Source of the DNA: Zanthoxylum bungeanum
Lineage: Eukaryota; Streptophyta; Magnoliopsida; Sapindales; Rutaceae
Direction: 5' to 3'
Length of the DNA: 64,000 nt
Assembly (NCBI GenBank): GCA_019454045.1
Contig: SKCR01048582.1
Coordinates: 1 to 64,000 of the forward strand
Under the pieces are notes generated by a model, which had not been told where the DNA came from, did no database searches, and worked only from the letters and a program-made list of their open reading frames with translations. Made by a program: the position numbers and the translations under genes. Shown piece by piece: positions 21,762 to 33,477 of this stretch; position 1 is the first letter of the stretch, and the number at the start of each line of letters is the position of its first letter.

Positions 21762-24700
21762 ATGGCTAGCGAAATATCACGGTACCGGTCTCTCACGGAG
21801 AAAAACCGGAGAAATTTGGTGGGGCAAATTTCAAACAGTGGCAGAGCAAAATGCTGTTATACCTGACAACTCTCCAGTTGGCTAAATTCCTCAAAGATCC
21901 TCCGGGTCCTGTGGAGGGTGAATCTGAATTGGCCAAGGTAGAGCGAGAACAGACTTGGATGTCTGGAGACTTCTTATGCAAGAACTACTACTTTTGGGTG
22001 GTCTTGACAATACCCTGTACAATGTGTACCAAGGCATGACTTCTGCGAAGGTTCTCTGGGAATCTCTCGAGAAGAAGTACAAAACCGAAGATGACGGACA
22101 AAAAAAAAATTTCGTGGGTAGGTTCCTGGACTACAAGATGGTAGATTCAAGGACGGTGATGTCTCAGTTGGGTGAACTGCAATTGATCATTCATGAAATA
22201 CTGGATGAGGGAATGAAACTCTGTGAGATGTTTCAAGTTGCCGCCATAATTGAAAAGTTGCCTCCATCATGGAAGGACTTCAGGAGCTATCTGAAACACA
22301 AAAAGAAGCAGATGAGCCTTGAAGACCTCAGTGTTCGATTGAGAATCGAGGAGGACAACAGGATGTCCGAGAAGGCCAGCTACAAGACTCTGGAGTCTAA
22401 GGCCAACATCATTGAAGGTGTAAAGGGTAGCAAAAAGAGAAAGAACAGTGGAGCTGACTCTGGGAACAAGAAGTTCAAGGGAAAATGCTACAACTGTGGA
22501 AAGAGCGGTCATATGTCAAAGGACTGCAGGAACAAGAAGTCTCAGGACAAGGGCAAGAAAAAGAAATATGAGGCCCATGTTACTGAAGGCGAGCAGCTGA
22601 CTGATGATATCTCAGAGATGGAACTATCAGCAGTGGTAACCGAAGCCAACATAGTTGGGAATCCGAGAGAATGGTGGGTAGACACTGGGGCTACTCGTCA
22701 TATCTGTGCAGACAGTAAGATGTTTTCCATGTACCAGAAGGTCGATGGCGGCAATCATCTGACAATGGGAAACTCGTCTACCTCTCAGGTGGTTGGACAA
22801 GGCACAGTGGTTCTGAAGATGACATCCGGAAAGAGCTAACATTGAAGAATGTACTGCACGTTCCAGATATTCGGAAGAACTTGGTCTCGGGCTCTCTTCT
22901 TAGTAAGGCTGGTTTTAAGCTTGTATTTGTTTTGACAAGTTTGTATTGACTAAGAATGATATGTATGTAGGAAAAGGATACCTAACTGAGGGCCTTTTCA
23001 AGCTAAATGTAATGACTGTTAACCGTGCTATTAATAAAGCTAGTTCGTCTGCTTATATTTTTGTGTCAGAAAATGTATGGCATGGGAGGTTAGGACATGT
23101 TAATTATGATACCATGCGTAAATTAATTAACATGGACCTCATACCTAAATTTGCAATTGATAGCCAACATAAGTGTGAAGCATGTGTTGAAGCAAAAATG
23201 CATCGCGCATCATTTCATTCTTTAGAACGCAGTTCTAAACCGCTAGAACTTGTACATACCGATGTATGTGAATTGAATATTGTGCAAACAAGAGGCGGTA
23301 AAAAGTACTTTGTCACTTTTATCGATGACAGCACAAGATTCTGTTATGTGTACTTGCTGAGAAGCAAAGCTGAAGCAATTGAGAGCTTCGTGCACTATAA
23401 GAACGAAGTTGAAAACCAACTTGGCCAGAAAATCAAAAGAATCAGGAGTGATAGAGGTGGTGAATACGTTTCACCATTCGGTGAATATTGTTCTGTGCAC
23501 GGAATTATTCACGAAACCACTGCTCCTTACTCTCCTCAACAGAACGGAATTGCGGAGCGCAAAAACCGAACGTTGAAGGAAATGATGAATGCCATGTTGA
23601 CAAGTTCGGGTCTACCCCAGAACTTGTGGGGGGAAGCCTTGCTTTCCGCGAACTACGTTCTGAACAAGCTTCCTCACAGAAGACTGGACAAGACACCATA
23701 TGAATTGTGGAAAGGTTTCGTACCTTCCTACAAATACCTCAAAGTGTGGGGGTGTCTTGCCAAAGTAATGGTTCCTAAACCTAAGAAGGTTAGAATAGGA
23801 CCCAAAACTGTTGACTGTGTATTCATTGGATATGCTCACAATAGTAGTGCGTATCGATTCTTGGTACACAAGTCGGAGATTCCTGACATCAATCCAAAAT
23901 GATAATTGAGTCAAGGAATGCGATATTTTTTGAAGAGACGTTTCCTTGTAAGGAAAGACAAATAACTGGGTCTCTCAAAAGAACAGTTGATACTGTCAAG
24001 GACAGTGATCAAGTTGACCAAGAATCAGATCAACGTGTAAATGCTGAGACAATCGAGCCTAGACGTAGCAAAAGAGCTGGAACGTCTAAGTCGTTTGGTC
24101 CCGATTTTCTAACATACTTGTTAGAAAATGAGCCTCAAAGTTATAAAGAAGCTGTGGCTTCTCCGGAGGCACCTCTTTGGAAAGAGGCTATTAACAGTGA
24201 GATTGATTCAATCCTACAGAACCATACTTGGGAGTTGGTTGATCTTCCGCCAGGTTGTAAGCCGCTGGCTACAAATGGATATTCAAAAGGAAGATGAAAA
24301 CGGATGGATCAATAGATAAGTATAAGGCAAGACTTGTCATAAAAGGTTATAGACAAAAGGAAGGCCTTGATTACTTTGACACCTATTCACCGGTGACTCG
24401 CATCACATCGATAAGAATGCTCATAGCCATAGCAGCTATATTTGGTCTTGAAATACATCAAATGGATGTAAAGACGGCATTCTTGAATGGTGAATTGGAT
24501 GAAGAGATTTACATGGAACAACCAGAAGGGTTTAGTGTTCCTGGACAAAAACAGAAGGTGTGCAAACTTGTAAAATCCTTGTACGGATTAAAACAAGCAC
24601 CGAAACAATGGCATGAGAAATTTGACAAAGAAATGTTGTCAAATGGGTTTAAAACCAATGAGTGTGATAAGTGTGTGTACACCAAATCAACTCAAAAAGG

Positions 24701-25688
24701 ATATGTCATTGTGTGTCTCTATGTAGACGATATGCTGATAATTGGTAGTAATCATGAAATGATTCAGTCTACCAAAAACGTGTTATCCAGCAATTTGATA
24801 TGAAAGATATGGGGATAGCTGATGTGATCCTAGGAATAAAGATTTCTAGGACATCAGACGGATATATATTATCACAGACTCATTATATTAAGAAGATACT
24901 CGATAAATATATCAAAGGGGATCTAAATGTGGCTAGAACCCCTGTAGACCTAACTCTTCATTTATCAAAGAATACTGGTTCAAGCATATCACAACTAGAG
25001 TATTCGAGAATCATCGGAAGTCTGATGTATCTCACGAATTGCACACGACCTGATATCGCTCAAGCTGTGAATCGGCTTAGCAGATATACGAGCAATCCAG
25101 GACACAACCACTGGAAAGCCATAGTAAGAGTTTTGAGGTATCTGAGAGAAACTTCAAGATATGGGCTACATTACGAGAGATATCCTGCTGTACTAGAGGG
25201 TTACAGCGATGCTAACTGGATATCTGATACGGTGGATTCCAAATCCACGAGTGGATTCCAAATCCACGAGTGGATTTGTTTTCACACTTGGTAATGCAGC
25301 CGTGTCATGGAAATCCTCGAGGCAAACATGTATTGCCCGGTCTACTATGGAATCAGAATTCATAGCGTTAGACAAAACAGCGGAAGAAGCAGAATGGCTT
25401 AGAAACTTCCTGGAGGATATTCCTAGTTGGCCCAAACCGGTGCCAGCAATAAGCATACATTGTGACAGCCAATCGGCTATTGGGAGAGCCCAAAATACAA
25501 TGTATAATGGTAAGTCTCGACACATACGTCGGAGACATAATACCATACGTCAACTGCTCTCAAGTGGCATAATAACGATCGATTATGTCAGGTCGAAGGA
25601 AAACCTAGCGGATCCACTAACTAAAGGTTTACCTCGAGAGCAAGTTGAGAAGTCATCGAGGGGAATGGGCTTGAAGCCTATAATTTAA
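21762..25688 (+). pseudogene. Element A gag-pol polyprotein, unit 1 (frames broken)
   Basis: Start ATG at 21762 (MAS). The order is UBN2-type gag; a CCHC knuckle (CYNCGKSGHMSKDC, about 22488); aspartic protease ([12 protein letters not shown], about 22672); GAG-pre-integrase (VWHGRLGHVNYDT, about 23075); integrase with TDVCELN, SDRGGEYVS and NGIAERKNRT (the D-D-E residues, 23258-23570); RT ([27 protein letters not shown], 24460-24750); and RNase H ([30 protein letters not shown], to the stop at 25686). Frames break near 21770, 21990, 22107, 22830, 22930, 23898, 24270 and 24790, and a short duplication lies near 25235-25275. Most differ from those in the unit 2 copy. All catalytic motifs are present, so inactivation looks recent. 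Confidence 0.92.
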
Positions 25689-26266
25689 GAATTGTCACTG
25701 TGGAAACCCAACCTAGTTGACTGGAGATCCCAAGATCTAGGTTCAAAAGGGACAACAGAAACTTTGTGCAATTCAAAACGAGCACTGAAGAGTTTCGTAC
25801 TCTTTCCCATTCCGATAATGACGCTGAGTGCTGTCTGTCATTGGTTAGGATAAGCTAAGGCTTTTAATGATCACTATATTAGGAGATGAGTCCTAATGGG
25901 GGTAAAGACAGATTACCTCTTCATAGTAGATCACCTATTTCAAGTAAGAAGTGAGGCCGCTTCCATGGGAACCTTTAAAGGCGGGTTACCCTAAAGTGCT
26001 TGATGAATCCAGGACCGTTGTTCAGGGCCAAAATGAACACGACCGTAGAACGGGTAAATGGTCGAATTAAAGCTGTGTGTTGGCAATTGTCTTGGTTTAC
26101 ACCAACGGCAGAACAGTTCAAGACTATGGGTCACTGGTTTGCCAAGTAAATCCGATTGTCACTCACTAGGAAAGGTTCAAGGCGAAAGCTACCTATTTCG
26201 ATGCAGCTTTAGCTCACGGTATCTCTCTCACGTGCCTGAATGAATATTTGAAGAATTGTGGGGGAT
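25689..26266 (+). other. 3' non-coding region and purine tract of element A, unit 1
   Basis: This is 578 bp between pol and the 3' LTR with no domain. It ends in gtgggggat at 26258-26266, the polypurine tract directly before the LTR. Confidence 0.7.
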
Positions 26267-26797
26267 TGTTGTAAATTCCTCAAATTCATTAAATATGATA
26301 TGTATATGTATTTATATACCTTTGGAATTCCCCAGGGGTGTATGAGAGGTTGCAATCCTTGGAGGGTTGCAACCCACCCCAAGGGGTGCCCTATTGGCAC
26401 CCCTCCATGCCTTATATAAGAAGGCTTTTATTCAAATGTAAATACAAATATATACAGAAATAAGATAATTAAAAAGAACACTGTAGTTTTTCTTTGTTTT
26501 GAGATGAGAGAGAGATCCACCATTTTATCCTAGTTCAAACACTTGTGAAGGAGTGCACCTTGAACAAGTAGAATCCAAGTTATCCTGGGAGAACATTGGC
26601 AATTCGAATCCGTAGAGCACCTGTGACGGGGCCAATAAGTTCTTAAGGACAGAGTTTTTCTCGATTTGGACGATTGAATCAGGTTTTTCTGGTTCTTACT
26701 GTTTTAGGGTTATATTGCATCTAGATCTACTATTGGATGTTTGATCTGACTGAAGTGCATGTTTATATTACTGTTTAATGACATTATTTTGCCCACA
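26267..26797 (+). repeat. 3' LTR of element A, unit 1
   Basis: It starts tgttgtaaat and ends ttgcccaca. Compared with the 5' LTR and with both unit 2 LTRs it has a cluster of small deletions and substitutions at about 26430-26500. Confidence 0.95.
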
Positions 26798-26802
26798 ATA
26801 AT

Positions 26803-27303
26803 ATCCACTTCACTCACAATATGTCTAGCCAAGGCAAGGTTATTAACAATTGATTTTAACCTAGTATAATATTCTGAAATACTCATAGTTTCTTTGGTCA
26901 AACTATTCAACATCATCTTATAGTGAACATTTTTAGCAATAGATTCTTAACCAAATTGTTTATCTAATGATTACCATAACTCATAAGAGGTTTTAGAGTT
27001 TACCATAAGGCTTAGAATGTTGGGGCTTATAGACGATGGAATTTAACTCATCAGTTGTTGATCACATCTCTCACATTCTTCATAAGCTACATTTGATTTG
27101 ACCACTCCTTCTTGAATGATAGTTGATGAAGGCTGTGTTTTGGCTCCATTAATGAAGCCTTCAAGTCCATTGCATCGAATGGATGCAAGTACTTATGTTC
27201 TCCAAAGGCTGAAGTTTGACCAATCAAGTTTTAATGGTTTAGGGAAAATATAAGTGATAATTGAGTTTAAATGAGACTGATTTGAAGATGAGGTCATGAT
27301 CTT
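26803..27303 (-). pseudogene. Old copia host element: gag (UBN2)
   Basis: On the - strand 26916-26803 reads MMLNSLTKETMSISEYYTR and NLALARHIVSEVDII, the UBN2 gag signature (KxxSISEYxxxLKxIxDxLAxxGxPVSExD). Upstream, to about 27303, is further decayed gag with stops and frameshifts (27240-26930), including the N-terminal part near the start. Its C-terminal continuation is at 20440 downwards, across element A. Confidence 0.75.
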
Positions 27304-27318
27304 GTGGCTTCGATGCCA
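27304..27318 (-). other. Primer-binding site of old copia host element
   Basis: The - strand reads tggcatcgaagccac, two mismatches from the tggtatcagagccac initiator tRNA-Met site, directly next to the TG-complement end of the LTR. It marks the 5' end of the host element's internal region. Confidence 0.65.
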
Positions 27319-27684
27319 TGTAAAAACTAAAAATAGTTATTTGTTTGGAAATAAAATATTTAGGAAAGTTAAGGAAAATAGAGGACAGTGAGAGAAAATT
27401 GAGAGAATTTAGATAAAGCAATCTCAATTGTATTTCCAATCATCTTCTTACAATTCGCAAATGAGTAATGAGTTTTATATAGAAAGATCTTATATCTAGA
27501 TTGAATAATAGGATCCTTGATCTAGAAAATCCAATCACTAGATGACTTGTGTCCGGGGGAAATAACAAACTCTAACTAATTTTTATGTCTGCTGACTTGG
27601 AACCAAGTTTCCTTCATGCACACACATTTACATCAGCTCTCTCTAGCATAACTAACTTGCTTGCATGTATCAGTACACTTTAGT
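27319..27684 (-). repeat. 5' LTR of old copia host element (outer end uncertain)
   Basis: This is AT-rich sequence beginning tgtaaaaact next to the primer site. The outer end is not fixed: 'cagtaca' at 27671-27677 would give a 359-bp TG...CA LTR, but no partner LTR is in the window. The gag-only element inserted at or just beyond it. Confidence 0.5.
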
Positions 27685-27689
27685 GTGAC

Positions 27690-28800
27690 TATTAGTTCCA
27701 TTTTTATTGGCAATGTCCGTAACAAAATAAGTTCAATTGATTTCTAATGAGTCTTGAAGATATCAGAGCAATTGGACAAGTATTTGGACAAAATCTGATG
27801 GAGTTATCTGAGAGATATTTACTCTTCTGAATATTTTAGAAGATTTAGAGCTCAAATTGATATTAGGTCAGTTGCATTGGAAATTCGACTCGAAGGCGAT
27901 CACGTACATATAAAGAACTCAAGATTTGGACAAGAGACGAGAAAGTTACAAGCGTTTTAAGTTGCACCTGAAAACCAGTCCTCGACCGCATTTGTGTGGC
28001 GTTCGTACTTTTGTTCGAACATTTTCGAGGCAGAAACTTTGTGTTTGAGTTGCGTTTGAAGTGCGTTCGAATGTCCCTACGTAAGTAGGTTATCTTAGAC
28101 ACGTTTTAAAGCCAAAATAACATTAGGAAACCCATTTTCTTTGCCCTACCTATATAAATAAACATTGAGCCATCTTCCCCAATAGTTGAAGCATATTTTC
28201 CTTGAGCCAAAATCTCTCAAAGCTTTCAACCCTTCTTGATTCCACCATTGAATACTTCTTCATCTTCTTTTCTTCTTCATTAATGGTGTGATTCCTTCTT
28301 TGATAAACCTTCAACACAACTTAACCCAAAATTCATAACCCTTTAGAGTTCTTTAGGAGGAAGTTTGGTAGTCGGAGTTCCGGCGTCAGGGGTGATACAA
28401 TCTACTCAGAGACTTCAGAGGTTCTGAAGAAAACTGTGGGTCACGGGTTGAGGAGTTGCCTTGAGTTCTTGCAGTATTGAGGTACTTGAGTCGGTGGAGT
28501 TGCCACCATAGGTCTTGACCATCACTGTAATTTTTTCTCTATATAGTAGATTGAGCTGGTAGCCGATATACCCGGAGTGGTTTTTTACTCGCACGAGTTT
28601 TCCACTTCGTCATAAAAATTATTGTGTTGATTTTATGTGATTGATTTTATTTTCCGCAATTTATATTTTGTTTTGAATTGATATTATGGATTTTATTATT
28701 GTTGGATATTGTGGTTGCGTGTTGGATTTCCATAGACACATTAATTAGCACTTGTCTTAGTTAATTGTGATAAATTCGGCATAGGATCAGAACCTAGGCT
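27690..28800 (+). repeat. 5' LTR of gag-only element, unit 1
   Basis: It pairs with 32359-33470. 28013-28073 holds, in inverted orientation, a GTTCGAAC-flanked module closely similar to the leader repeat of element A. Confidence 0.88.
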
Positions 28801-28818
28801 AATCGCGAAATTTTCAAT

Positions 28819-28831
28819 TGGTATCAGAGCC
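28819..28831 (+). other. Primer-binding site of gag-only element
   Basis: tggtatcagagcc, complementary to initiator tRNA-Met, lies 18 bases downstream of the LTR end, a longer gap than usual. The intact copy in unit 2 is at 53166-53178. Confidence 0.85.
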
Positions 28832-28857
28832 TGAACTCGATCCTTGACCTGTTAGCT

Positions 28858-30729
28858 ATGGAATGTAGTCAACCCTTAAATTGTCCACCATTTTTTAATG
28901 GCACTGAATATTTACATTGGAAGGTTTGCATGAAAGCGTTCATTAAGTCCTTAGATAAGACGGTCTGGATGACTGTTGAACACGGGTGGAAACCTCCCGT
29001 TGTTGTTGTTGATGGGGTCTCTTCCCTTAAAGACAAATTGACATGGACCAATGACGAATTTGATGCTAGTAATAGGAACAACAAGACAATTAATGCCATA
29101 TATGGTGCTGTGTGTTCTGCTGAGTTTAGGAGAACCTCAATGTGTGAGATAGGCAATGATGCTTGGGACATCCTGCAGACTGTGCATGAGGGCACATTGT
29201 CTGTTAAAAATAATAGACTCCAGGATCTTGCTACTAGGTTTTAGGTCGCTAGAATGAAAGATGATGAGACCTTTGATGAATTTTATGCTGAGATTAACGA
29301 TATCGTTAACTCAAGCTTTAACCTAGGTGAAACTATTCCTACCAGTAGGATAGTTAGGAAAATCATTAGATCCTTACCTGATAAGTTCCTACCCAAAATC
29401 ACCGCCATCGAGGAAAGCAATGACCTTGATCAGCTTAATTTAGAAGACCTCATAGGAAAACTACATGTTTATGAGCATAAACCTCCTGGGCATCTAAAGC
29501 CCAAAAATATAGCGATGAAAATCGCGAAGGAAGTTGTTCATGATTTGTCTAGTGATGGGGATACCCTCACGGATCATGATTTGGCCTCGTTTGCAAAGAA
29601 GTATAGGAAATTTCTTAAGCTGAAGAAGAGTGGCCATAGTAGTGACAGAGATAGAGAGGATGAGCCTAGAGAGAGTAGGCATAGTAGAAGAGAGTCTGGA
29701 GAGGATATGGATAGTAGATCTCGTGGTGTCCAATGCCATGAATGTGAAGGATATGGGCACGTTAGATCTGAGTGTCCCACATACCTTATGGCTAAAGGAA
29801 AGAAAGTCATGGCAGTCTCCCTTAGTGATTCAGAAGGTGATGATTCTCCTAAGAAGATGAGCAATTATATGGCCTTTACTGCTAGTGTGGCTGATGAGAG
29901 AGAGATTGTTGTTAATGATGCTGATTCAGAAGTCTCTCTTGATGAGTCTGTTGATAAGGAAAGTCTTCAGATAACTTATATTGAATTGTCCAATGAGAGT
30001 TTAGCTATTAATAAGACTAATATAGAGGTCAATAAGAGGCTGAAAAGAGTAGAGCTAGAAAAGAATGAAGCTCAAGCCAAATTTGAGCAAAGCCTCTTGA
30101 TGGTAGATGACATGGAGGAGATGAATAGAGGCCTAGTTGATAGGGTCCAAACTTTAGAGACCGATCTTGAAAATGCTAGAACCCACTTGTTTGCATTTTC
30201 TAGTGGGAATAGAAAACTGGACCAAATGCTAGGTATTAGTGTTGAGCCTAATTACAATAAGGCGTCATCGCCTAGAGCAGTGCCTAACCCTCCTAAAAAT
30301 GACTTAGGCAAGAAACTTGTTGAGTGCAGTCATGCTATTCCTATATTTGTTCCTCGTCTTGTTCCCCAACCTCGATCTAGAGGTGTTGTGGGTAAACCTT
30401 GCTCTCATCCGAGGTTTGTACTTGTGTGCCATCAATGTGGCAAGGCATGACACATTAGGCCTAAATGCTTCATGTTGCACAAACAAAAGAAGAGGCCTAA
30501 TAGTGTGTCTCATAGATTTGATTCTTTAAATCTAGTGACTCAAGTTTCCGCATTAACCAAACAAGCTCAATCCCTTAGTAAGAAACTTACAGTGTTGACT
30601 AGGAATTCTCAAGTGGAAGAGATTCCTAAGAAAATTTGGGTGAGGAAGCAAGATGTCTTCCCATATACTTCTGAATGCCTTGATCCTGACAGACATGATG
30701 AGAGTGCACTTCGGTGTAACTCTTCTTAG
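28858..30729 (+). pseudogene. Gag protein of gag-only element, unit 1
   Basis: The start ATG (MECSQPLNCPPFF) matches the DUF4219-type start of plant copia gag (FNGTEYLHWKVCM). UBN2 follows (DAWDILQTVHEGT, DETFDEFYAEINDIV, RKIIRSLPDKF). A charged linker leads to a first CCHC-like knuckle (CHECEGYGHVRSEC, about 29733), a coiled-coil stretch (about 29950-30200) and a second knuckle region (CHQCGK...HIRPKC, about 30427). The frame continues to the stop at 30727. Two stops interrupt it: TAG at 29242-29244 and TGA at 30448-30450. Both are shared with unit 2, so they predate the duplication. No pol follows. Confidence 0.85.
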
Positions 30730-32344
30730 AAGTTGCATTTGTATTTCCCATTGCATGTGTGTGTTTTATATTTTTGCACGTTTATTTTCTTTTCACTGCA
30801 TATGGGTGTGTTTGTTTTTGTTTTTGTTACATGTCCCTTGGTATAAAGGATGGAAACCTGAACATAAATTTTATAGCCGATTCCGAATGGATGGTAGTAT
30901 GATCTGTACTCGGGATACAACTCCACGTACCATTGGATATTGACAAGTCGTTTTGTGTCTTTATTTTTTTTTTTTGTGATAAAACTGAAAAATCAAAAAA
31001 AAAAATATAATTTGAAAAAGACCAAAAATATTTTTATGGCTTGTTAGAGCATGAATAGCATGTACATGTGATTCTGGTATGTAGGATATATAGTTGTGCA
31101 TATGTAATATACTTTATTTTTCTTTATGCTCTATATGCATGTGTGAGTGATAAAAACTCTTGGTATATCTTGTGCTTGTACCTCACATACACGATTTTAT
31201 TATGTCAAGGCTTGGTCTCATGTATGAGTTTTTGGACTGGCAATCTAATTTCTATCATACTTTGTTCACTAAATAGTGTGACCTTTGACTAGATGACCTT
31301 GCTATCCCCTTGTAAAAGCAAAAAGAAATTAAAAAATTATATATATGAGACTCAAGTGCAAAAGAGCCAATGGGCCAAATTCAAAAGATAAGGGCAATAA
31401 CTCTTCACTCGAAAGAATTGTTATATATGAGCTCATGATTGTTATGGGGAAAATATCATAGCATGCAACCAATGTTGCTTAATTTCAGGTCCTAGTGGTG
31501 CTGCGTTTGAACACATATTTTGTGGACTTGGTTTGTTAAGAGATGTATTTCTTTGGTAATGTCTAGCTCATAAAATAAAGTCTTAAGCCTTGATTCGTTG
31601 TGCAGTTCTTTTCACGCAAGTGCTTGTTATGCTTTGGTGTTTATGTCATATGCATAAGTGTTGTATTTAGCCAAATTTAAAATGATGCATATTGTTTCAT
31701 GTCATAAACAGCTGAATACTGACAATGTATCATTGTATTTGCTTGAAGTGCTGTTTCAGTCAGTTTTTTTAAAGCATTTTTTTCTCCTGATGTGCTTGTG
31801 TGTGCTCCATGTCACTGCATACAATTTATTTTGCACATTTTTGAGTGTTTACTTCTCGTATGATTTTAAGCTAACTGTGTGGGGCTGTTAGTAAGGGGGA
31901 GTAAGTTTTGTTTGCATACACTCTTGCATGCGTTATCTCCTGTTTGTTTTTCCTGATACCTTCATCCTTTGTCATTTCGTGACAAAAATGGAGGAGAGTA
32001 GATTAAGAGGGAGTAGTAGGGTAGTATATCCATTTGATATCTCTGTTTTAATGAGAGTTATGATTAACGGTGAGAATGATATCTATATGTACATGCATGA
32101 GTTTTATACTTGTTTTATGTTATACTTGATAATCTCAATGCTTTTCACGGTATATTATTGCGTGTGGATGTTTCAGGTAAGCAGGTTTGTTGCTGAGGTG
32201 TCGTTGATTTTCAAGACTACTTGGTTAGATATTAGATCGAGTCCTAATGTAATAAGTCATTGTTTTGATGGTTGACAGTTGACTATTTTCTTTTTGGGTC
32301 TGTTATTGTAGTCTTTATATTAGGTAGTGTTTTGTCACAGAATT
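30730..32344 (+). other. Internal non-coding region of gag-only element, unit 1
   Basis: This is T-rich DNA between gag and the purine tract at the position where pol would be. It contains short unrelated open frames (for example 31928-32275) without recognisable domains and a 'gggggagtaag' purine run near 31895. I see no pol remnant. Confidence 0.5.
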
Positions 32345-32358
32345 CCAAAGGCGGAGAT

Positions 32359-33470
32359 CGTTAGTTCCATTTTTATTGGCGATGTCCGTAACAAAACAAG
32401 TTCAATTGAGTTCTAATGAGTCTTGAAGATTTCAGAGCAATTGGACAAGTATTTGGACAAAATCTGATGGAGTTATCTGAGAGATATTTACTCTTCTGAA
32501 TATTTTAGAAGATTTAGAGCTCAATTTGACATTAGGTCAGTTGCATTGGAAAGTAGACTCGAAGACGATCTCGTACATATAAAGAACTCATGATTTGGAC
32601 AAGAGACGAGAAAGTTACAAGCGTTTTAAGTTGCACCTGAAAATCAGTCCGTGACCGCGTTCGTGTGGCGTTCGTACTTGAGTTCGAACGTTTTCGAGGC
32701 ATAAACTTTGCGTTTGAGTTGCGTTTGAAGTTAGTTCGAACTTCCCCGCGTAAGTAGGTTATCTTAGACATGTTTTTAAGCCAAAATAACACTAGGAAAC
32801 CCTTTTCCTTTGCCCTACCTATATAAATAAACATTGAGCCACCTTCCCCAATAGTTGAAGCATATTTTCCTTGAGCCAAAATCTCTCAAAGCTTTCAACA
32901 CTTCTTGATTCCACCATTGAAGACTTCTTCATCTTCTTGTCTTCTTCATTAATGGTGTGATTCCTTCTTTGATAAACTTTCAACACAATTTAACCCAAAA
33001 TTCATAACCCTTTAGAGTTCTTTAGGAGGAAGTTTGGTAGTCAGAGTTCCGGCGTCAAGGGTGATACAATCTACTCAGAGACTTCAGAGGTTCTGAAGAA
33101 AACCGTGGGTCACGGGCTTGAGGAGTTGCATTGAGTTCTTGCAATATTGAGGTACTTGAGTTGGTGTAGTTGTCACCATAGGTCTTGACCATCGCTATAA
33201 GTTTTTCTCTATATAGTGGATTGGGCTCGTAGCCGATGTACCTGGAGTGGTTTTTTACTCACACGAGTTTTCCACTTCGTCACCAAAATTATTGTGTTGA
33301 TTTTGTGTGATTGATTTTATTTTCCGTAATTTATATTTTACTTTGAATTGATATTGTGGATTTTATTATTGTTGGATATTGTGGTTGTGTGTTGGATTTC
33401 CATAGACACATTAATTATGAATTGTCTTAATTAATTGTGATAAATTCCACATAGGGTAAGAACCTAGGCA
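32359..33470 (+). repeat. 3' LTR of gag-only element, unit 1
   Basis: It pairs with 27690-28800. The GTTCGAAC-flanked module is at 32682-32741. It ends ggca directly before the duplicated gtgac. Confidence 0.88.
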
Positions 33471-33477
33471 GTGACTA

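Larger units (their letters stand above)
20441..26797 (+). mobile_element. Element A: Ty1/copia retrotransposon, unit 1 copy
   Basis: Full-length structure: LTRs 20441-20972 and 26267-26797 (532 and 531 bp, TG...CA) and target-site duplication ataat (20436-20440, 26798-26802). The internal order is leader repeats, gag, protease, integrase, RT, RNase H, purine tract. The LTRs are closely similar, with differences concentrated near 26320-26500. It inserted in the gag region of the old copia, in the opposite orientation. Family features suggest a Tork/Tnt1-like copia, but lineage is not certain. An allelic-looking second copy is at 44813-51143. Confidence 0.95.
27690..33470 (+). mobile_element. 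Gag-only copia derivative, unit 1 copy
   Basis: LTRs are 27690-28800 and 32359-33470 (about 1.11 kb), with the 5-bp target-site duplication gtgac (27685-27689 and 33471-33475). The LTR starts are mutated: tattag on the left and cgttag on the right, both one change from tgttag. The left LTR ends ggct and the right ends ggca. An initiator tRNA-Met site lies at 28819-28831 and a purine tract, ccaaaggcggagat, ends at 32358. Between them there is a gag frame only; no protease, integrase, RT or RNase H motif was found. It therefore looks like a non-autonomous element mobilised by a relative, possibly SIRE/Maximus-like. Confidence 0.85.

Noticed and set aside
27685..27691. A 7-bp flank repeat gtgacta around the gag-only element
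   Set aside because: Better read as a 5-bp TSD gtgac with the LTR's first two bases mutated to ta. The right LTR start (cg before ttag) and the usual copia 5-bp TSD support this.
31928..32275. A 115-residue open frame in the gag-only element, identical in unit 2
   Set aside because: Hydrophobic, without a recognisable domain, in a T-rich non-coding region. Its conservation is explained by the duplication.
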